A DNA stretch of 64,000 bases from a virus. Where the stretch lies: IMG/VR virus record IMGVR_UViG_3300046002_007411, positions 47,708 to 111,707 of that record. The stretch is one strand, 5' to 3'. The notes under the pieces were generated by a model. It saw nothing but the letters and a program-made list of their open reading frames with translations, did not search any database and had not been told where the DNA came from. The position numbers and the translations under genes are program-made. Below are positions 1-8,051 of this stretch, piece by piece. Numbering within the stretch: position 1 is the first letter of the stretch; each line of letters begins with the position of its first letter.

Positions 1-433
1 GATCAAGCATGTCATTCATTTTGTCCCAGTCGTCTTGACTATACCATTCAAGAAGTTCTGGTGTATATAGCCCTAAAGCTACATTTTTCTTGACAATGTC
101 CACAAGATGCGGTGGTTCATACCCACCATACACGTCTTTTCTCAGCATGCTGACTCGATGCTTGCCAGCAACATACTGATAGTTCACATGTGCTAAATCA
201 GGATCTTGCTCTACGTCAATCAAGTTGACTATTGCACGTAATGTGACCTCGTCAATTTCCTTGGTGGTAATCCCATCGTAAAACTGTGGTTGAGCACGAA
301 TTTCAATCATGCTTTGGCTCACATCACTTATCCCACGACAGATTTTGCCAATCTGCGCTTGCCATTTTTCAATTAATAGTGGTTCTCTCTTGCCGCTTCT
401 TTTAATAACATTTATTTGTTTCATTGACGTCAT
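1..433 (-). CDS. nrdA: Ribonucleoside-diphosphate reductase alpha subunit, N-terminal part (cut by window edge)
   Basis: Class I ribonucleotide reductase large subunit, which reduces ribonucleoside diphosphates to supply dNTPs for phage replication. Only about 144 N-terminal residues are inside the window; the frame stays open to base 1. It begins with an ATP-cone-like segment (NVIKRSGKREPLL) and continues with the class I landmarks QFYDGI, a YVAGKHRVSMLRK stretch, GGYEPP and LLEWYSQDDW, collinear with E. coli NrdA. The ATG at 433 is preferred over the in-frame ATG at 424 because an AAAGG lies at 444-448, ten bases upstream, and a good -10 (457-462) places the 5' end near 450. The product name is secure; completeness cannot be judged. 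Confidence 0.93.
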   Translation of the reverse strand, partial: MTSMKQINVIKRSGKREPLLIEKWQAQIGKICRGISDVSQSMIEIRAQPQFYDGITTKEIDEVTLRAIVNLIDVEQDPDLAHVNYQYVAGKHRVSMLRKDVYGGYEPPHLVDIVKKNVALGLYTPELLEWYSQDDWDKMNDMLD

Positions 434-456
434 ATAAGTGATGCCTTTCACAGTAG

Positions 457-485
457 ATTATAGACAGTGGTGCCTTGCTTACGCA
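457..485 (-). promoter_or_regulatory. Sigma70-like early promoter for nrdA
   Basis: Reading the minus strand, a perfect TATAAT lies at 462-457 and a TTGCGT 18 bases upstream. Predicted initiation near 450 gives a leader of about 17 nt containing AAAGG. The -35 overlaps the hairpin at 471-490. Confidence 0.6.
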
Positions 486-490
486 AGGCA
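471..490. other. Perfect 8-bp hairpin between the 165-aa gene and nrdA
   Basis: TGCCTTGC and GCAAGGCA flank a four-base loop (TTAC). No T-run follows on either strand, so it is a weak terminator candidate. It overlaps the -35 region of the nrdA promoter, so it could act as an operator or RNA-processing site. Confidence 0.5.
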
Positions 491-505
491 TGTAAATTCC
501 GATGT

Positions 506-1003
506 TTAAACTGGCACAGGTAGGTATTTTTCTAAGTCACAGCGCCAACGATTCTGTAAAATAACATTGTTTCGTGGTAGTTGCCAAGATTTAATCTTGC
601 GGTATTCCCATCCTATCAACCATGTGTTTGCAATGCAAACTGCCAGTTGTTCTTGATGCTGCTGTGTGTCACGCAGCAATAAAAGTTCCAAATCATGAGG
701 TTGCCAACGTGAGTCTTGGGACAATGCACAGGTATAAAACATACCCAAACTCACGCTGTTCTCATCAAAATCACCTTGATCTAAAAGCTGCCAGGGATTG
801 GGCCAAGTGCCAAGTTGACTGTAATCTAAAACACGAGGTTTTAGTGGAGCCAAACTCCAAAAATCAACAATCTTTTCCAGCCAATCTTGATCTGAAAGAT
901 CTGGTGTCAACTCTCGACGTAATTTTTTCCAAGATGACAATCTGTGCTCACTTCCTTGCACAAAGTCTACTTGACTCCAGGAAGTGCCGTTAACAACTGA
1001 CAT
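506..1003 (-). CDS. Conserved phage-type protein of unknown function (165 aa)
   Basis: I do not recognise a family. The protein is rich in Trp and Leu, with no signal peptide or membrane helix visible; it carries a run of four leucines (ELLLLRD) in the middle and ends LEKYLPVPV. The start is placed at the ATG at 1003 (MSVVNGTSW), preceded by AAGAGAAATAAAC, rather than at the TTG 18 bases upstream. It lies 29 bases after the tail fibre gene on the same strand with no late promoter of its own, so it is probably read from the fibre promoter and may be a fibre-associated or assembly protein. That role is inferred from position only. Confidence 0.7.
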   Translation of the reverse strand: MSVVNGTSWSQVDFVQGSEHRLSSWKKLRRELTPDLSDQDWLEKIVDFWSLAPLKPRVLDYSQLGTWPNPWQLLDQGDFDENSVSLGMFYTCALSQDSRWQPHDLELLLLRDTQQHQEQLAVCIANTWLIGWEYRKIKSWQLPRNNVILQNRWRCDLEKYLPVPV

Positions 1004-1032
1004 GTTTATTTCTCTTGGCAACTGCGGTTGGA

Positions 1033-2406
1033 TTAAGTATTAGGGTGAGATGTAATATTAGTACCAACTATAGTATTAGCCCCTGTAGTAATCAATCCAT
1101 CGTTACATATGTTACCCACAAAGTTATTGTAGTCGGCAGTGCCGCTTTCGGTAATATTGGGTGTTATTGCACTTGCACAAGTGTTGCCAGTTATTGTGGT
1201 ATATTTGCCTTTTACATCAATGTCACTTGTTCCATTGGGACTGAATACACAACCAGTAACCGTATTCCAACGACCATCTATATTGGCAGCATAGGTGTTT
1301 AGCGCAACAAAGCAACCAGTAAGTTGTATTCTTTCGCAATCGCTGTCAGTGTGCAAGCCCGGTCCCCAGTATCCACCTGTTCCTGCAAAGGAAATGTCAG
1401 TGCCTTGGAATCTCCAGTTTGCACAGTTCACCAAATCAACCATGGGATCACTTGTGGGCGTAGGTGTTGTGCCCGAGGGGAATCCACTGGTAAAGCTGCC
1501 GCCAATTACATTTGCCCAGTGAATTTCGTTGGCATAAATGCCTTTTTGACCATTAGATTCACAGTTGATCAACCGTTGTCCTTCACTAGAAGGTCCCCGT
1601 GGAGACTCGCTTTGAATAAGAGTGTATCCATATCCTGTGCCGTTTTGTGCATGACAACTGTTGAAGTTCACGTCACCGCAGGTGTCTATGTAATAGGGAG
1701 TAGTGCAACTTTGCGCTTGAAGATTGTTCAACCAAATATTTGCAGAAAAACGCAAATGCACAGCTTTGTTTAATAAACCAAATTCGCAATCAGTTATTCT
1801 AATATAAACAACGCGGATGGCAGCATCTGTGCCTGAAATATATACTGCTGTGCCTGCTCCGGGATTCTGACTGATAAACGATAGTTGGCTGATGTTTATA
1901 TTTGTGTTTGTAACTGTAGTTTCTGTGTATGTGAATATATCTTGACCAGAGTCTCTAGCATAAACTTCACTTACACCAGTTCCATCACCCACTATAGTGA
2001 TATTGGGACCAATAGTGATGGCTCCTACCTTATACTGACCTGATGGAAAATACACTGTGGCTCGATCTGCCGCCAAAGCTGCGTTAACCGCTGCTTGCAC
2101 AGCACCAGTTGCATCTTGTGCAAAAACACCAGTTGCACCAAAATCTTTTACATTGAAAACGTCAGCAAATCTGTCGGCAAGAACTCTAGCAAATGTTGTA
2201 TTGGTAGCTAAAACATTGACATTGCTTAAAACATCTTGACTAAACTGCGTGATGATTTCAGTGTTGTCTCCAAATCCATCACTGTTGCCTATAAACAACT
2301 GGCGGGTGTCCAAGCACCAACCCAACTCGCCTTCGCTAAGTTGAACGGGTAAATCGCTACGCAAACCTCTACGGTGCTGAATTTGGCTGGTAACTACAAT
2401 AGTCAT
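1033..2406 (-). CDS. Tail fibre or spike protein with pectate-lyase-type beta-helix
   Basis: Probable receptor-binding or depolymerising tail protein of 457 aa. Residues about 1-50 form a phage attachment module (QIQHRRG, LSEGELGWCLDT, QLFIGN) common at fibre N-termini. From about residue 95 a Pectate_lyase_3-type right-handed beta-helix begins (FNVKDFGATG, AVNAALAA, VYFPSGQYKVG, ITIVGDGTG) followed by many short Asn- and Cys-rich coils to the end. This matches phage spikes that bind or cut surface polysaccharide; enzymatic activity is not proven because catalytic residues of such folds are not conserved. The ATG at 2406 follows GGAG and an AATAAATA late promoter. It was probably acquired or diversified independently, as fibres usually are. 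Confidence 0.8.
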   Translation of the reverse strand: MTIVVTSQIQHRRGLRSDLPVQLSEGELGWCLDTRQLFIGNSDGFGDNTEIITQFSQDVLSNVNVLATNTTFARVLADRFADVFNVKDFGATGVFAQDATGAVQAAVNAALAADRATVYFPSGQYKVGAITIGPNITIVGDGTGVSEVYARDSGQDIFTYTETTVTNTNINISQLSFISQNPGAGTAVYISGTDAAIRVVYIRITDCEFGLLNKAVHLRFSANIWLNNLQAQSCTTPYYIDTCGDVNFNSCHAQNGTGYGYTLIQSESPRGPSSEGQRLINCESNGQKGIYANEIHWANVIGGSFTSGFPSGTTPTPTSDPMVDLVNCANWRFQGTDISFAGTGGYWGPGLHTDSDCERIQLTGCFVALNTYAANIDGRWNTVTGCVFSPNGTSDIDVKGKYTTITGNTCASAITPNITESGTADYNNFVGNICNDGLITTGANTIVGTNITSHPNT

Positions 2407-2429
2407 GCTAGTGGGATCTCCATGTTGGA

Positions 2430-2437
2430 TATTTATT
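2430..2437 (-). promoter_or_regulatory. T4-type late promoter upstream of tail fibre
   Basis: Minus strand reads AATAAATA, one change from TATAAATA, 24 bases upstream of the ATG at 2406. Confidence 0.65.
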
Positions 2438-2531
2438 AAAGGTAGGGCTGTAATGCGCTTACATTTACCACACGTTTGTTAATATCATACACATGCTGCG
2501 TGGGTTATCCCAAACACATGCATTTTTTTGG

Positions 2532-2559
2532 TTGACATACCGGCTGACTGTGCTATCAT
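2532..2559 (+). promoter_or_regulatory. Sigma70-like promoter abutting the SWIM gene start
   Basis: TTGACA at 2532-2537, a 16-base spacer and TATCAT at 2554-2559. The expected start of transcription, about seven bases after the -10, falls on the A of the ATG at 2566, and there is no ribosome binding site between. The mRNA is therefore probably leaderless. Confidence 0.7.
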
Positions 2560-2565
2560 GGGCAC

Positions 2566-2979
2566 ATGAGCAAGAAACCCCAGGTCAGCGTTGGTGACGT
2601 TGTCACCGTTTTGGTCAAAAATCGCATGCAGGGCATGCTAGTTTGGAGGCCTGCTACTGACGAACTAGAGGGCAAGATCATGTCAAGCCCGGACTGGGTC
2701 CCTGAGCACAGCTTTTGTATGACTGGCTCGCGATGGGTTCCCATGCGTGTGATCCGTTGGAGCGATGTGGTCAGCATCACGCAGAACGGTCGTACTGAAA
2801 AGGTAGCCCTATCTGCTGAGGTTACCGCCAAGCCACAGGAATGGCAGATTGCAGGCAGCCGCGGTGCAACCTACACTGTCAGCAAGGTTCGTGGAAACTG
2901 GCGTTGCAATTGCGTGGCAGGACAGTTCAACCGGGCGTGCAAGCATGTAGCACAAGCCCAAAAGCTGGCTGCGGCTTGA
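2566..2979 (+). CDS. SWIM-type zinc-finger protein
   Basis: A 137-aa protein ending in a SWIM zinc-binding motif, CxCx8CxH, made by C114, C116, C125 and H127. SWIM fingers bind DNA or protein partners in recombination and chromatin proteins. The N-terminal hundred residues are beta-rich with no recognised domain. The gene is one of few on the plus strand here and meets the exonuclease gene tail to tail with one base between the stop codons. It has its own sigma70-like promoter with the ATG at the predicted transcript end. G+C is about 56% over 360 counted bases against about 40% for neighbours, which suggests recent acquisition. It could be an early regulator or a partner in DNA metabolism; I cannot say which. 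Confidence 0.75.
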   Translation: MSKKPQVSVGDVVTVLVKNRMQGMLVWRPATDELEGKIMSSPDWVPEHSFCMTGSRWVPMRVIRWSDVVSITQNGRTEKVALSAEVTAKPQEWQIAGSRGATYTVSKVRGNWRCNCVAGQFNRACKHVAQAQKLAAA

Positions 2980-2980
2980 G

Positions 2981-3664
2981 CTAGATCTTGTAAAATTCAG
3001 CCACACGCTGCCACCACAGCTGGCTGATATCGTCAAACTCTTGATCTTTTAGCACCCAACACTGGTGCTCTAGTTGTGGCGTGCACATGACAATCACACC
3101 TTGACGAATATCCGTGCCAAACATAGCATTGTGACAATGTGCATATGCTACCAGCTGTAGCTTGTAATCAAACACCCGCTCGTTGGTTTTGGGACGGTTG
3201 CTTTGTTTGAAGTCCACAATGCTGGGCTGGCCAGCCCAATTTCCGCAGCAGTCGGTTGTTCCTGCGTAAAGCTCGGGATAATATAAGTTGGCTTCCAACC
3301 CCCAAACTTCGTTTAGGTTGGGGCGAAGATAGTTTTCTATCAGGGTCTGTGCCATGTCCCAGCCCTGCTTGTGGTAGATGTTTGTGCCGGATTGTGGATT
3401 TAATCCCAGCAGTGTTTTTTCCAGATAGTTGTGCATGATAGTGCCGCGAGTAGCAGCCTCGGTGGTAATAGCTTGTGCTTTCTGAGCACCCATGCGTCGT
3501 TTCCAAGCAGCAAGTGCTTGTCTAGCTTCTAGAGGCTTGGTAGCCTCTAAAATAGTTGTCACACTGGCAAGTTTATTGCCGTCGGGAGTTAGATAACGAC
3601 GTTGACCTTGGTCATTTGTGCCACGTTCAAGTTTGCTGTAGGAATAGACAGGATTAAGTTGCAT
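2981..3664 (-). CDS. PD-(D/E)XK exonuclease, RecB/MGME1-like
   Basis: A 227-aa nuclease of the RecB/Cas4/MGME1 group, expected to trim single-stranded DNA ends during replication or recombination. The family signature SVTTIL is at residues 34-39, the conserved RGTxMH at 73-78, an upstream acidic residue around E124-E131, D138, and the core D151-F-K153 of the D-x-K motif (IVDFKQS). Length is close to that of stand-alone phage members. The ATG at 3664 starts MQLNPVYSYSKL. Convergent with the SWIM gene. Possible alternative: a Cas4-like nuclease, but the Cys cluster for an iron-sulfur site is not seen. Confidence 0.82.
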   Translation of the reverse strand: MQLNPVYSYSKLERGTNDQGQRRYLTPDGNKLASVTTILEATKPLEARQALAAWKRRMGAQKAQAITTEAATRGTIMHNYLEKTLLGLNPQSGTNIYHKQGWDMAQTLIENYLRPNLNEVWGLEANLYYPELYAGTTDCCGNWAGQPSIVDFKQSNRPKTNERVFDYKLQLVAYAHCHNAMFGTDIRQGVIVMCTPQLEHQCWVLKDQEFDDISQLWWQRVAEFYKI

Positions 3665-3701
3665 AAGCTAGCTTACTACATGCTTTATGAAAAGTCACAC
3701 G

Positions 3702-4031
3702 TTAAATCTTGCGTGATTTTTTAGCCATTTTAGCTACATGATCTCGCGCTTTTTCTGATTCATCAGCACTGGTAATAGATTCCGGGGTGCCAACATCCAG
3801 ATACACATGATCAGGTGTCACTCTCTTGACAAAATCAGCACCTGTTAGAGCGTTCATGACCCATTCCGGGCTAACGTCGTAATCTTGCCCGTGCAGTTCT
3901 TTCATGTGTTTGAGAACCAAGTCCATGCTTACCTTGCTGGTTTTATTAGCAAGGTAAGGTATGAACATCTGTTTCAAACTTTGTGCGACTTCAGTTTCAA
4001 TGTCCTCGCACAAAATTTCACTAATACGCAC
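3702..4031 (-). CDS. Small conserved protein of unknown function (109 aa), GTG start
   Basis: Starts at GTG 4031 (VRISEILCEDIETEVAQSL), one base after the stop of the 1023-aa gene. A longer frame is open upstream, but it would overlap that gene by more than 80 bases. The protein is helical and charged, ends in a basic tail (KMAKKSRKI) and contains DLVLKHMKEL and PEWVMNALTGADFVKRV, which look like a small alpha-helical domain. No family is recognised. The start sits just beyond a perfect 9-bp inverted repeat (4032-4051) that would hide the initiation region unless ribosomes arrive from the upstream gene, implying translational coupling. Confidence 0.65.
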   Translation of the reverse strand: MRISEILCEDIETEVAQSLKQMFIPYLANKTSKVSMDLVLKHMKELHGQDYDVSPEWVMNALTGADFVKRVTPDHVYLDVGTPESITSADESEKARDHVAKMAKKSRKI

Positions 4032-4051
4032 GTTACAGGGTGCCCTGTAAC
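4032..4051. other. Perfect 9-bp inverted repeat at a gene junction
   Basis: GTTACAGGG and CCCTGTAAC are separated by two bases. The repeat includes the stop codon of the 1023-aa gene and directly precedes the GTG of the next. No T-run follows, so a terminator is unlikely. Confidence 0.7.
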
Positions 4052-7000
4052 TTGGTGATCTTTTTATCAAAGTCTCTGGGACCAAACATTTGCAAAACTT
4101 TGATATCTTTTGCATTTAAATCACGCCAAAATTTGGCATTGGCACGGCTTTCAAAAAACTTCTGCTGTTGTTGACCTTGCTGGTCTTGATAAGCCAATCC
4201 CCATGGTGCTTGTTTTTTAGCTTGCACCAGTTTGCGGATTTGCAGCACAGTGGCAACTTGTTCTTGTAGCTTGTGAATGCCTTGATTGCGATAAGCTGCC
4301 AGCCAAGTTTCAACTTTACGTTGATGTTGTTGAGCTTGGGCAATTTTACCTGCAACAACTTCACCTTCTAAACCGTAACCTACATTCAGGGGATCAACTA
4401 CAATGCCTTCGCTAAGCTGTTGTTTCCATGTTTGGCGATGTTCTTGAAGAGTTTTTTGCAAGCTACCAATGTGCTTTTTGAGTGTTTCCAAACGAACTTG
4501 GTTGCGTGTATAGCTTTCTTCTTTTTTGCCAAACATTTTCCAAGCTGTTGCATACAAGACTTCTTCAGCACGATCACCGTATTGTTTGCGGAACTTTTCT
4601 TTGTTTTGGCGTATAAAACGTTCGGCTTTTTCACCAGGAGGCGCAACTTCTTGCAACTGAGCTTCTGGTAATCCTGATGTTTTACGACGTTGCAGTTCCT
4701 TATTTGCGTTTGCGTCGCCTTTAGCAGCTAGTTGTTGCAAACGCTGATCGCTTGCAATGTCGTAGGGATTGCTTACACCAGTTGCGCTGGGCTTCATATC
4801 CAGGCTAGGAGTAGGTTGCGGTCCACGACGTGCAAGTTCTTGACGTGCCTTGGAATCACTAGCAGCTTTTTGCTTTAAACGATCATAGTCCATTATTTCA
4901 TAAGGATTTGCTCCCATTAAACTATTTTCTTTTAGTTTACCGTATGCAAGTGTAGGTGCAGCAGCTTGTGCAGTCCCTGTCCGTGGAATGTGCCCACCTC
5001 TGGTCCTTTGTGATTTTTCCGCTCCGCGTGCACGTTTTGCAGAACCCTGCGTAACGTTCCCACCACGTGCCAAAAACTCACGTTCCATTCTTTCCTGTTC
5101 TTTACGTTCGTCGGGACTTAGGTCTTCTTTCATACCCATGCCGTCATCTTCAGGATCTTCGTCACTGCCCCAGTCATCGTCCCATGCTTCTGCCAAGTCA
5201 TTCTTTTTGCTGCGGCCTAGTGGTTCTTCAGCCCCCGGTGCTTCTGCAGGAGGTTCACCTAGTTCATCGCCATCAGGAGTTTCTTCGCCAGCTAATTCAA
5301 CATCAGGGGCTGGTGCTTCTGCTTGTTGACCGGGTATTCCACCTTGTTGTAGTGTTTCAATGCTAGTGTCAACTTGTTCTTTTGTTTCAGTTGTAGTGCT
5401 TAATAGTGATTCCAAACTGGCTTTTACAGTGTCATTGAAACCTTGTGCAGCTTCAGGGCCAAACTGTTCGCGCATGACGTCTACCAAGGGCATGAGATCT
5501 TCCACGCTCATCTTGGCAATCTTTTCAGCAGTTTGTTGAAGTTGATTGCTTAAATCTTTAGCTGCCAACAGTGTTTCTGCTTGAGCTAGGTCTTGCTGTT
5601 CCATGACCTTTGCACGGCGCAGGCGTTGCTCGGCAAGGTGGCGGCTTTTGCCAGCGCGGGCATCACTGAAGTGATCATCTAGGGCGTGCATTTCAAATTG
5701 CTTGTAGTCTAAATAATGCTTGGCGCTGCTAATGCATTCGCTTGCTGTGGTAAGCTTCATGGCCACCCAGCCTTCGAGATGATCTCCTGGCTTGATCATT
5801 TCAAACAACTTGGTGCTGTATTCCACAATCATCATGAGATTTTGGCGAGTAATACTTCCTGATGTTTCGCCAAGTTCCATGTCACCATCAAGGTCTTCAG
5901 GAAGTTGTTCAGGCTCAAAAGTCTTGTAATAGTCAAGGTAGTGATAAATTTTGTCAAGGTAGTTGGCTGACTTGGTCAATGCACCAGCTATCCAAGGCTC
6001 AATTTCTTCGTTAACTTGTATTTGATTCATCATGCTCATGGCATACTTGGCATTGCGATAAAGTTCGCTGCGGGTCATGCTAGCTTGATATTCATAATGC
6101 TTGACATCAGTATGTGGGTCACGTTCAACGTCTACGTCAAACTCCAAACTGTCATGCATTTCTCCCAGCACATTTTCATCAACTTTTGCAAGTTCATCAC
6201 GTGTGTCGCCAGTTACTTGGAAAGTCTTGCCAGCAACTGTGAAGTGTTTTTTACCTGATTTGATAGCGTCAAGGCGTGCTTTTACAAACTCATTGCCTTC
6301 CGGTGTAACTTCACGACGACTGTGAATCATATCGGTTTCTTTTACTGACTTTTTAGCCTTTTTGTCCATGGGCTGCTCTTTCTCTTTTTCAATTTCTTTT
6401 TCCACTTCCCAGTCGCCGCGACGTATTTCGGGATCACCGCGTAGCTCTTCACGCTGTGCTAGCAAAGCTGGGCCATAAAGCTCAACCCCTTTGTTGACTA
6501 TACGTGTTTTGACTTTGTCAGTTACGTCATCTAACATGCCTGCTTGCTCCGCATGCCGCATGAGCTTGACAATATCACGCTCAAGTGTTGTCAGTTGGGT
6601 TGCTTGCTCTTTGGCAAAAGCTGTGCCCACATGCTGTAGTTTATCTGCTATAGTTTGCAGCGCAACAATGAACAAATCGCGTTGTTCTTGCTGTTGCTTT
6701 TCTTCATTGCTGAGCTTGCCAGTTTTACTGGGAGGAACAACATACATGGCAAACTGCTCAAGTTTGCGGGCAAATGCCAAACGTTGCTGTTCCTTGCTGA
6801 CAGGAGCATCTAGGGATTCTTTTACAGTGGTTTTCTTCTTGCGTCCAGGACTTACTTCACGAAGAGTAATAGACAACGCTTCCAAAATCAGCATGTTTTT
6901 AATGTATTCGGGATTGCTGAGATAGCTGTTGAAGCTGCTGTTTTCAATCACAGTATCCCGGGCCTGCTGTGTTTCCGAGATCATAGCATGTATTTTGCTC

Positions 7001-7104
7001 TCACTGAGATTGTTTGGTAACTCAATACCATGAATACTTTTTAAAGTATGACGTAGTTGTTGTAGTCTATAAGTTGGAGTGGGGTCCAAGTAATCAATAA
7101 CCAT
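4033..7104 (-). CDS. Large virion-associated protein (1023 aa), function unknown
   Basis: Very long, highly charged and mostly helical. The first 560 residues are coiled-coil-like; residues about 600-700 are low-complexity Ala/Pro/Glu/Asp (linker). Two copies of an NPY(E/D)I...DxRLxQxAA...(E)LxRR unit follow at about residues 730-800. A conserved module (GEKAERFIRQNKEKFRKQYG, then EEVLYATAWKMFG) lies near residue 835-875 and, from memory, recurs in large proteins of marine T4-like phages. A perfect TATAAATA late promoter lies 39 bases upstream of the ATG at 7104, so it is made late and probably packaged or structural. No catalytic motif is seen. Confidence 0.75.
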   Translation of the reverse strand: MVIDYLDPTPTYRLQQLRHTLKSIHGIELPNNLSESKIHAMISETQQARDTVIENSSFNSYLSNPEYIKNMLILEALSITLREVSPGRKKKTTVKESLDAPVSKEQQRLAFARKLEQFAMYVVPPSKTGKLSNEEKQQQEQRDLFIVALQTIADKLQHVGTAFAKEQATQLTTLERDIVKLMRHAEQAGMLDDVTDKVKTRIVNKGVELYGPALLAQREELRGDPEIRRGDWEVEKEIEKEKEQPMDKKAKKSVKETDMIHSRREVTPEGNEFVKARLDAIKSGKKHFTVAGKTFQVTGDTRDELAKVDENVLGEMHDSLEFDVDVERDPHTDVKHYEYQASMTRSELYRNAKYAMSMMNQIQVNEEIEPWIAGALTKSANYLDKIYHYLDYYKTFEPEQLPEDLDGDMELGETSGSITRQNLMMIVEYSTKLFEMIKPGDHLEGWVAMKLTTASECISSAKHYLDYKQFEMHALDDHFSDARAGKSRHLAEQRLRRAKVMEQQDLAQAETLLAAKDLSNQLQQTAEKIAKMSVEDLMPLVDVMREQFGPEAAQGFNDTVKASLESLLSTTTETKEQVDTSIETLQQGGIPGQQAEAPAPDVELAGEETPDGDELGEPPAEAPGAEEPLGRSKKNDLAEAWDDDWGSDEDPEDDGMGMKEDLSPDERKEQERMEREFLARGGNVTQGSAKRARGAEKSQRTRGGHIPRTGTAQAAAPTLAYGKLKENSLMGANPYEIMDYDRLKQKAASDSKARQELARRGPQPTPSLDMKPSATGVSNPYDIASDQRLQQLAAKGDANANKELQRRKTSGLPEAQLQEVAPPGEKAERFIRQNKEKFRKQYGDRAEEVLYATAWKMFGKKEESYTRNQVRLETLKKHIGSLQKTLQEHRQTWKQQLSEGIVVDPLNVGYGLEGEVVAGKIAQAQQHQRKVETWLAAYRNQGIHKLQEQVATVLQIRKLVQAKKQAPWGLAYQDQQGQQQQKFFESRANAKFWRDLNAKDIKVLQMFGPRDFDKKITKLQGTL

Positions 7105-7142
7105 GAATATTTCCCTGCTGCCTGGGTATGCTAACTGATTTG

Positions 7143-7150
7143 TATTTATA
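7143..7150 (-). promoter_or_regulatory. T4-type late promoter, perfect consensus
   Basis: Minus strand reads TATAAATA, 39 bases upstream of the ATG at 7104. Confidence 0.85.
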
Positions 7151-7185
7151 CACCGGCAGCAGAGAAATATATTTTTAAAATTCTA

Positions 7186-7833
7186 CTAGATTGGCAAGTG
7201 TTTTTTTAGTTGATCACGTATCTGTTGTGCGCGATCGCTGCTGGCTTGCATGCGGGTTTCGTAGAGTTGACGTTGATGTTGATCACGTGTTTTGCGACTG
7301 CGGATGCGGAACCTGTGTGCATCAATTTTATGACTGGTATAGGTATCATCTTGCTCAAACAGCTCGCGAACTTTCCAACTGTTGACCATTTCGCCTTTGT
7401 TTAACAGTCGTGCAACGCCCAACGCAGTTTCATAAAGACTGATGTCATTTGCTATTACTTGTTGAGTTTGTGTGTGATGGATACTGTAGTATTGTTTTCC
7501 AGCTAGGCGAGCAGCATCTTCATGAACAGCAATCTGCCAACTTCCCACACTTATTCCACGTGTATTACGTTGCTCTTGTAAAGCTTGGCGGAATTCTTGG
7601 TTGGGCTCAGGATCTTGAACCAAATCATCAGTAATATGTTCCAGTCTAGAAAGCACATTATGCATGGCTTGCACGTCAGCTGACGTTATTTGGCCAGGAC
7701 CTGCCAGTTGCACACTTTCATTCAGTGGTTTACTGGGATTTTTAGGAGAGGATGCTGCACCTGCAGGGGATTTGCCATCCATAATATCCAGCAGATTTTG
7801 CATGTAGTTGCGTTCTTGTTCGCCAACGGTCAT
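7186..7833 (-). CDS. Unknown protein (215 aa) in late three-gene operon
   Basis: No family recognised. The N-terminus is hydrophilic with an Ala/Ser/Pro linker near residues 20-35; a central segment (SVGSWQIAVHEDAARLAGKQYYSIHH) looks like a folded core; the last 60 residues are strongly basic and Gln/Arg-rich, suggesting nucleic acid or partner binding. The ATG at 7833 overlaps the stop of the preceding gene as ATGA, so the two are translationally coupled. Late expression is inferred from the promoter at 8473-8480 that drives this three-gene set. Confidence 0.7.
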   Translation of the reverse strand: MTVGEQERNYMQNLLDIMDGKSPAGAASSPKNPSKPLNESVQLAGPGQITSADVQAMHNVLSRLEHITDDLVQDPEPNQEFRQALQEQRNTRGISVGSWQIAVHEDAARLAGKQYYSIHHTQTQQVIANDISLYETALGVARLLNKGEMVNSWKVRELFEQDDTYTSHKIDAHRFRIRSRKTRDQHQRQLYETRMQASSDRAQQIRDQLKKHLPI

Positions 7834-8051
7834 GATTTATGCTCCTGATAACCATAGTAAATATGGCCCTGACTTTGCAGTCTTGTCAAGAGGCCACGCT
7901 GACAAAGTTGTCGGGCTATTTCCTGTTCACGTTCATTTAATGCTCGACGCAAGCAAACACCATTTTCACTTCCACGAACCCGTTCAAGTACAACAGATTC
8001 TTCATTGCTAATGGGTTGCAGCACGCCTTGAGCTATTTCGATAAACTTCAT
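7830..8051 (-). CDS. Small unknown protein (73 aa)
   Basis: Second gene of a three-gene late operon, coupled at both ends by ATGA overlaps. The sequence (ERVRGSENGVCLRRALNEREQEIARQL, then LLTRLQSQGHIYYG) has the helix-helix-wing pattern of a small winged-helix protein, but this is only an impression. No other motif is visible. Confidence 0.65.
   Translation of the reverse strand: MKFIEIAQGVLQPISNEESVVLERVRGSENGVCLRRALNEREQEIARQLCQRGLLTRLQSQGHIYYGYQEHKS

Noticed and set aside
1324-1773. Plus-strand open frame antisense to the tail fibre gene
   Set aside because: Shadow of a repetitive Gly/Thr/Asn-rich gene; no ribosome site or promoter and no protein-like motif pattern.
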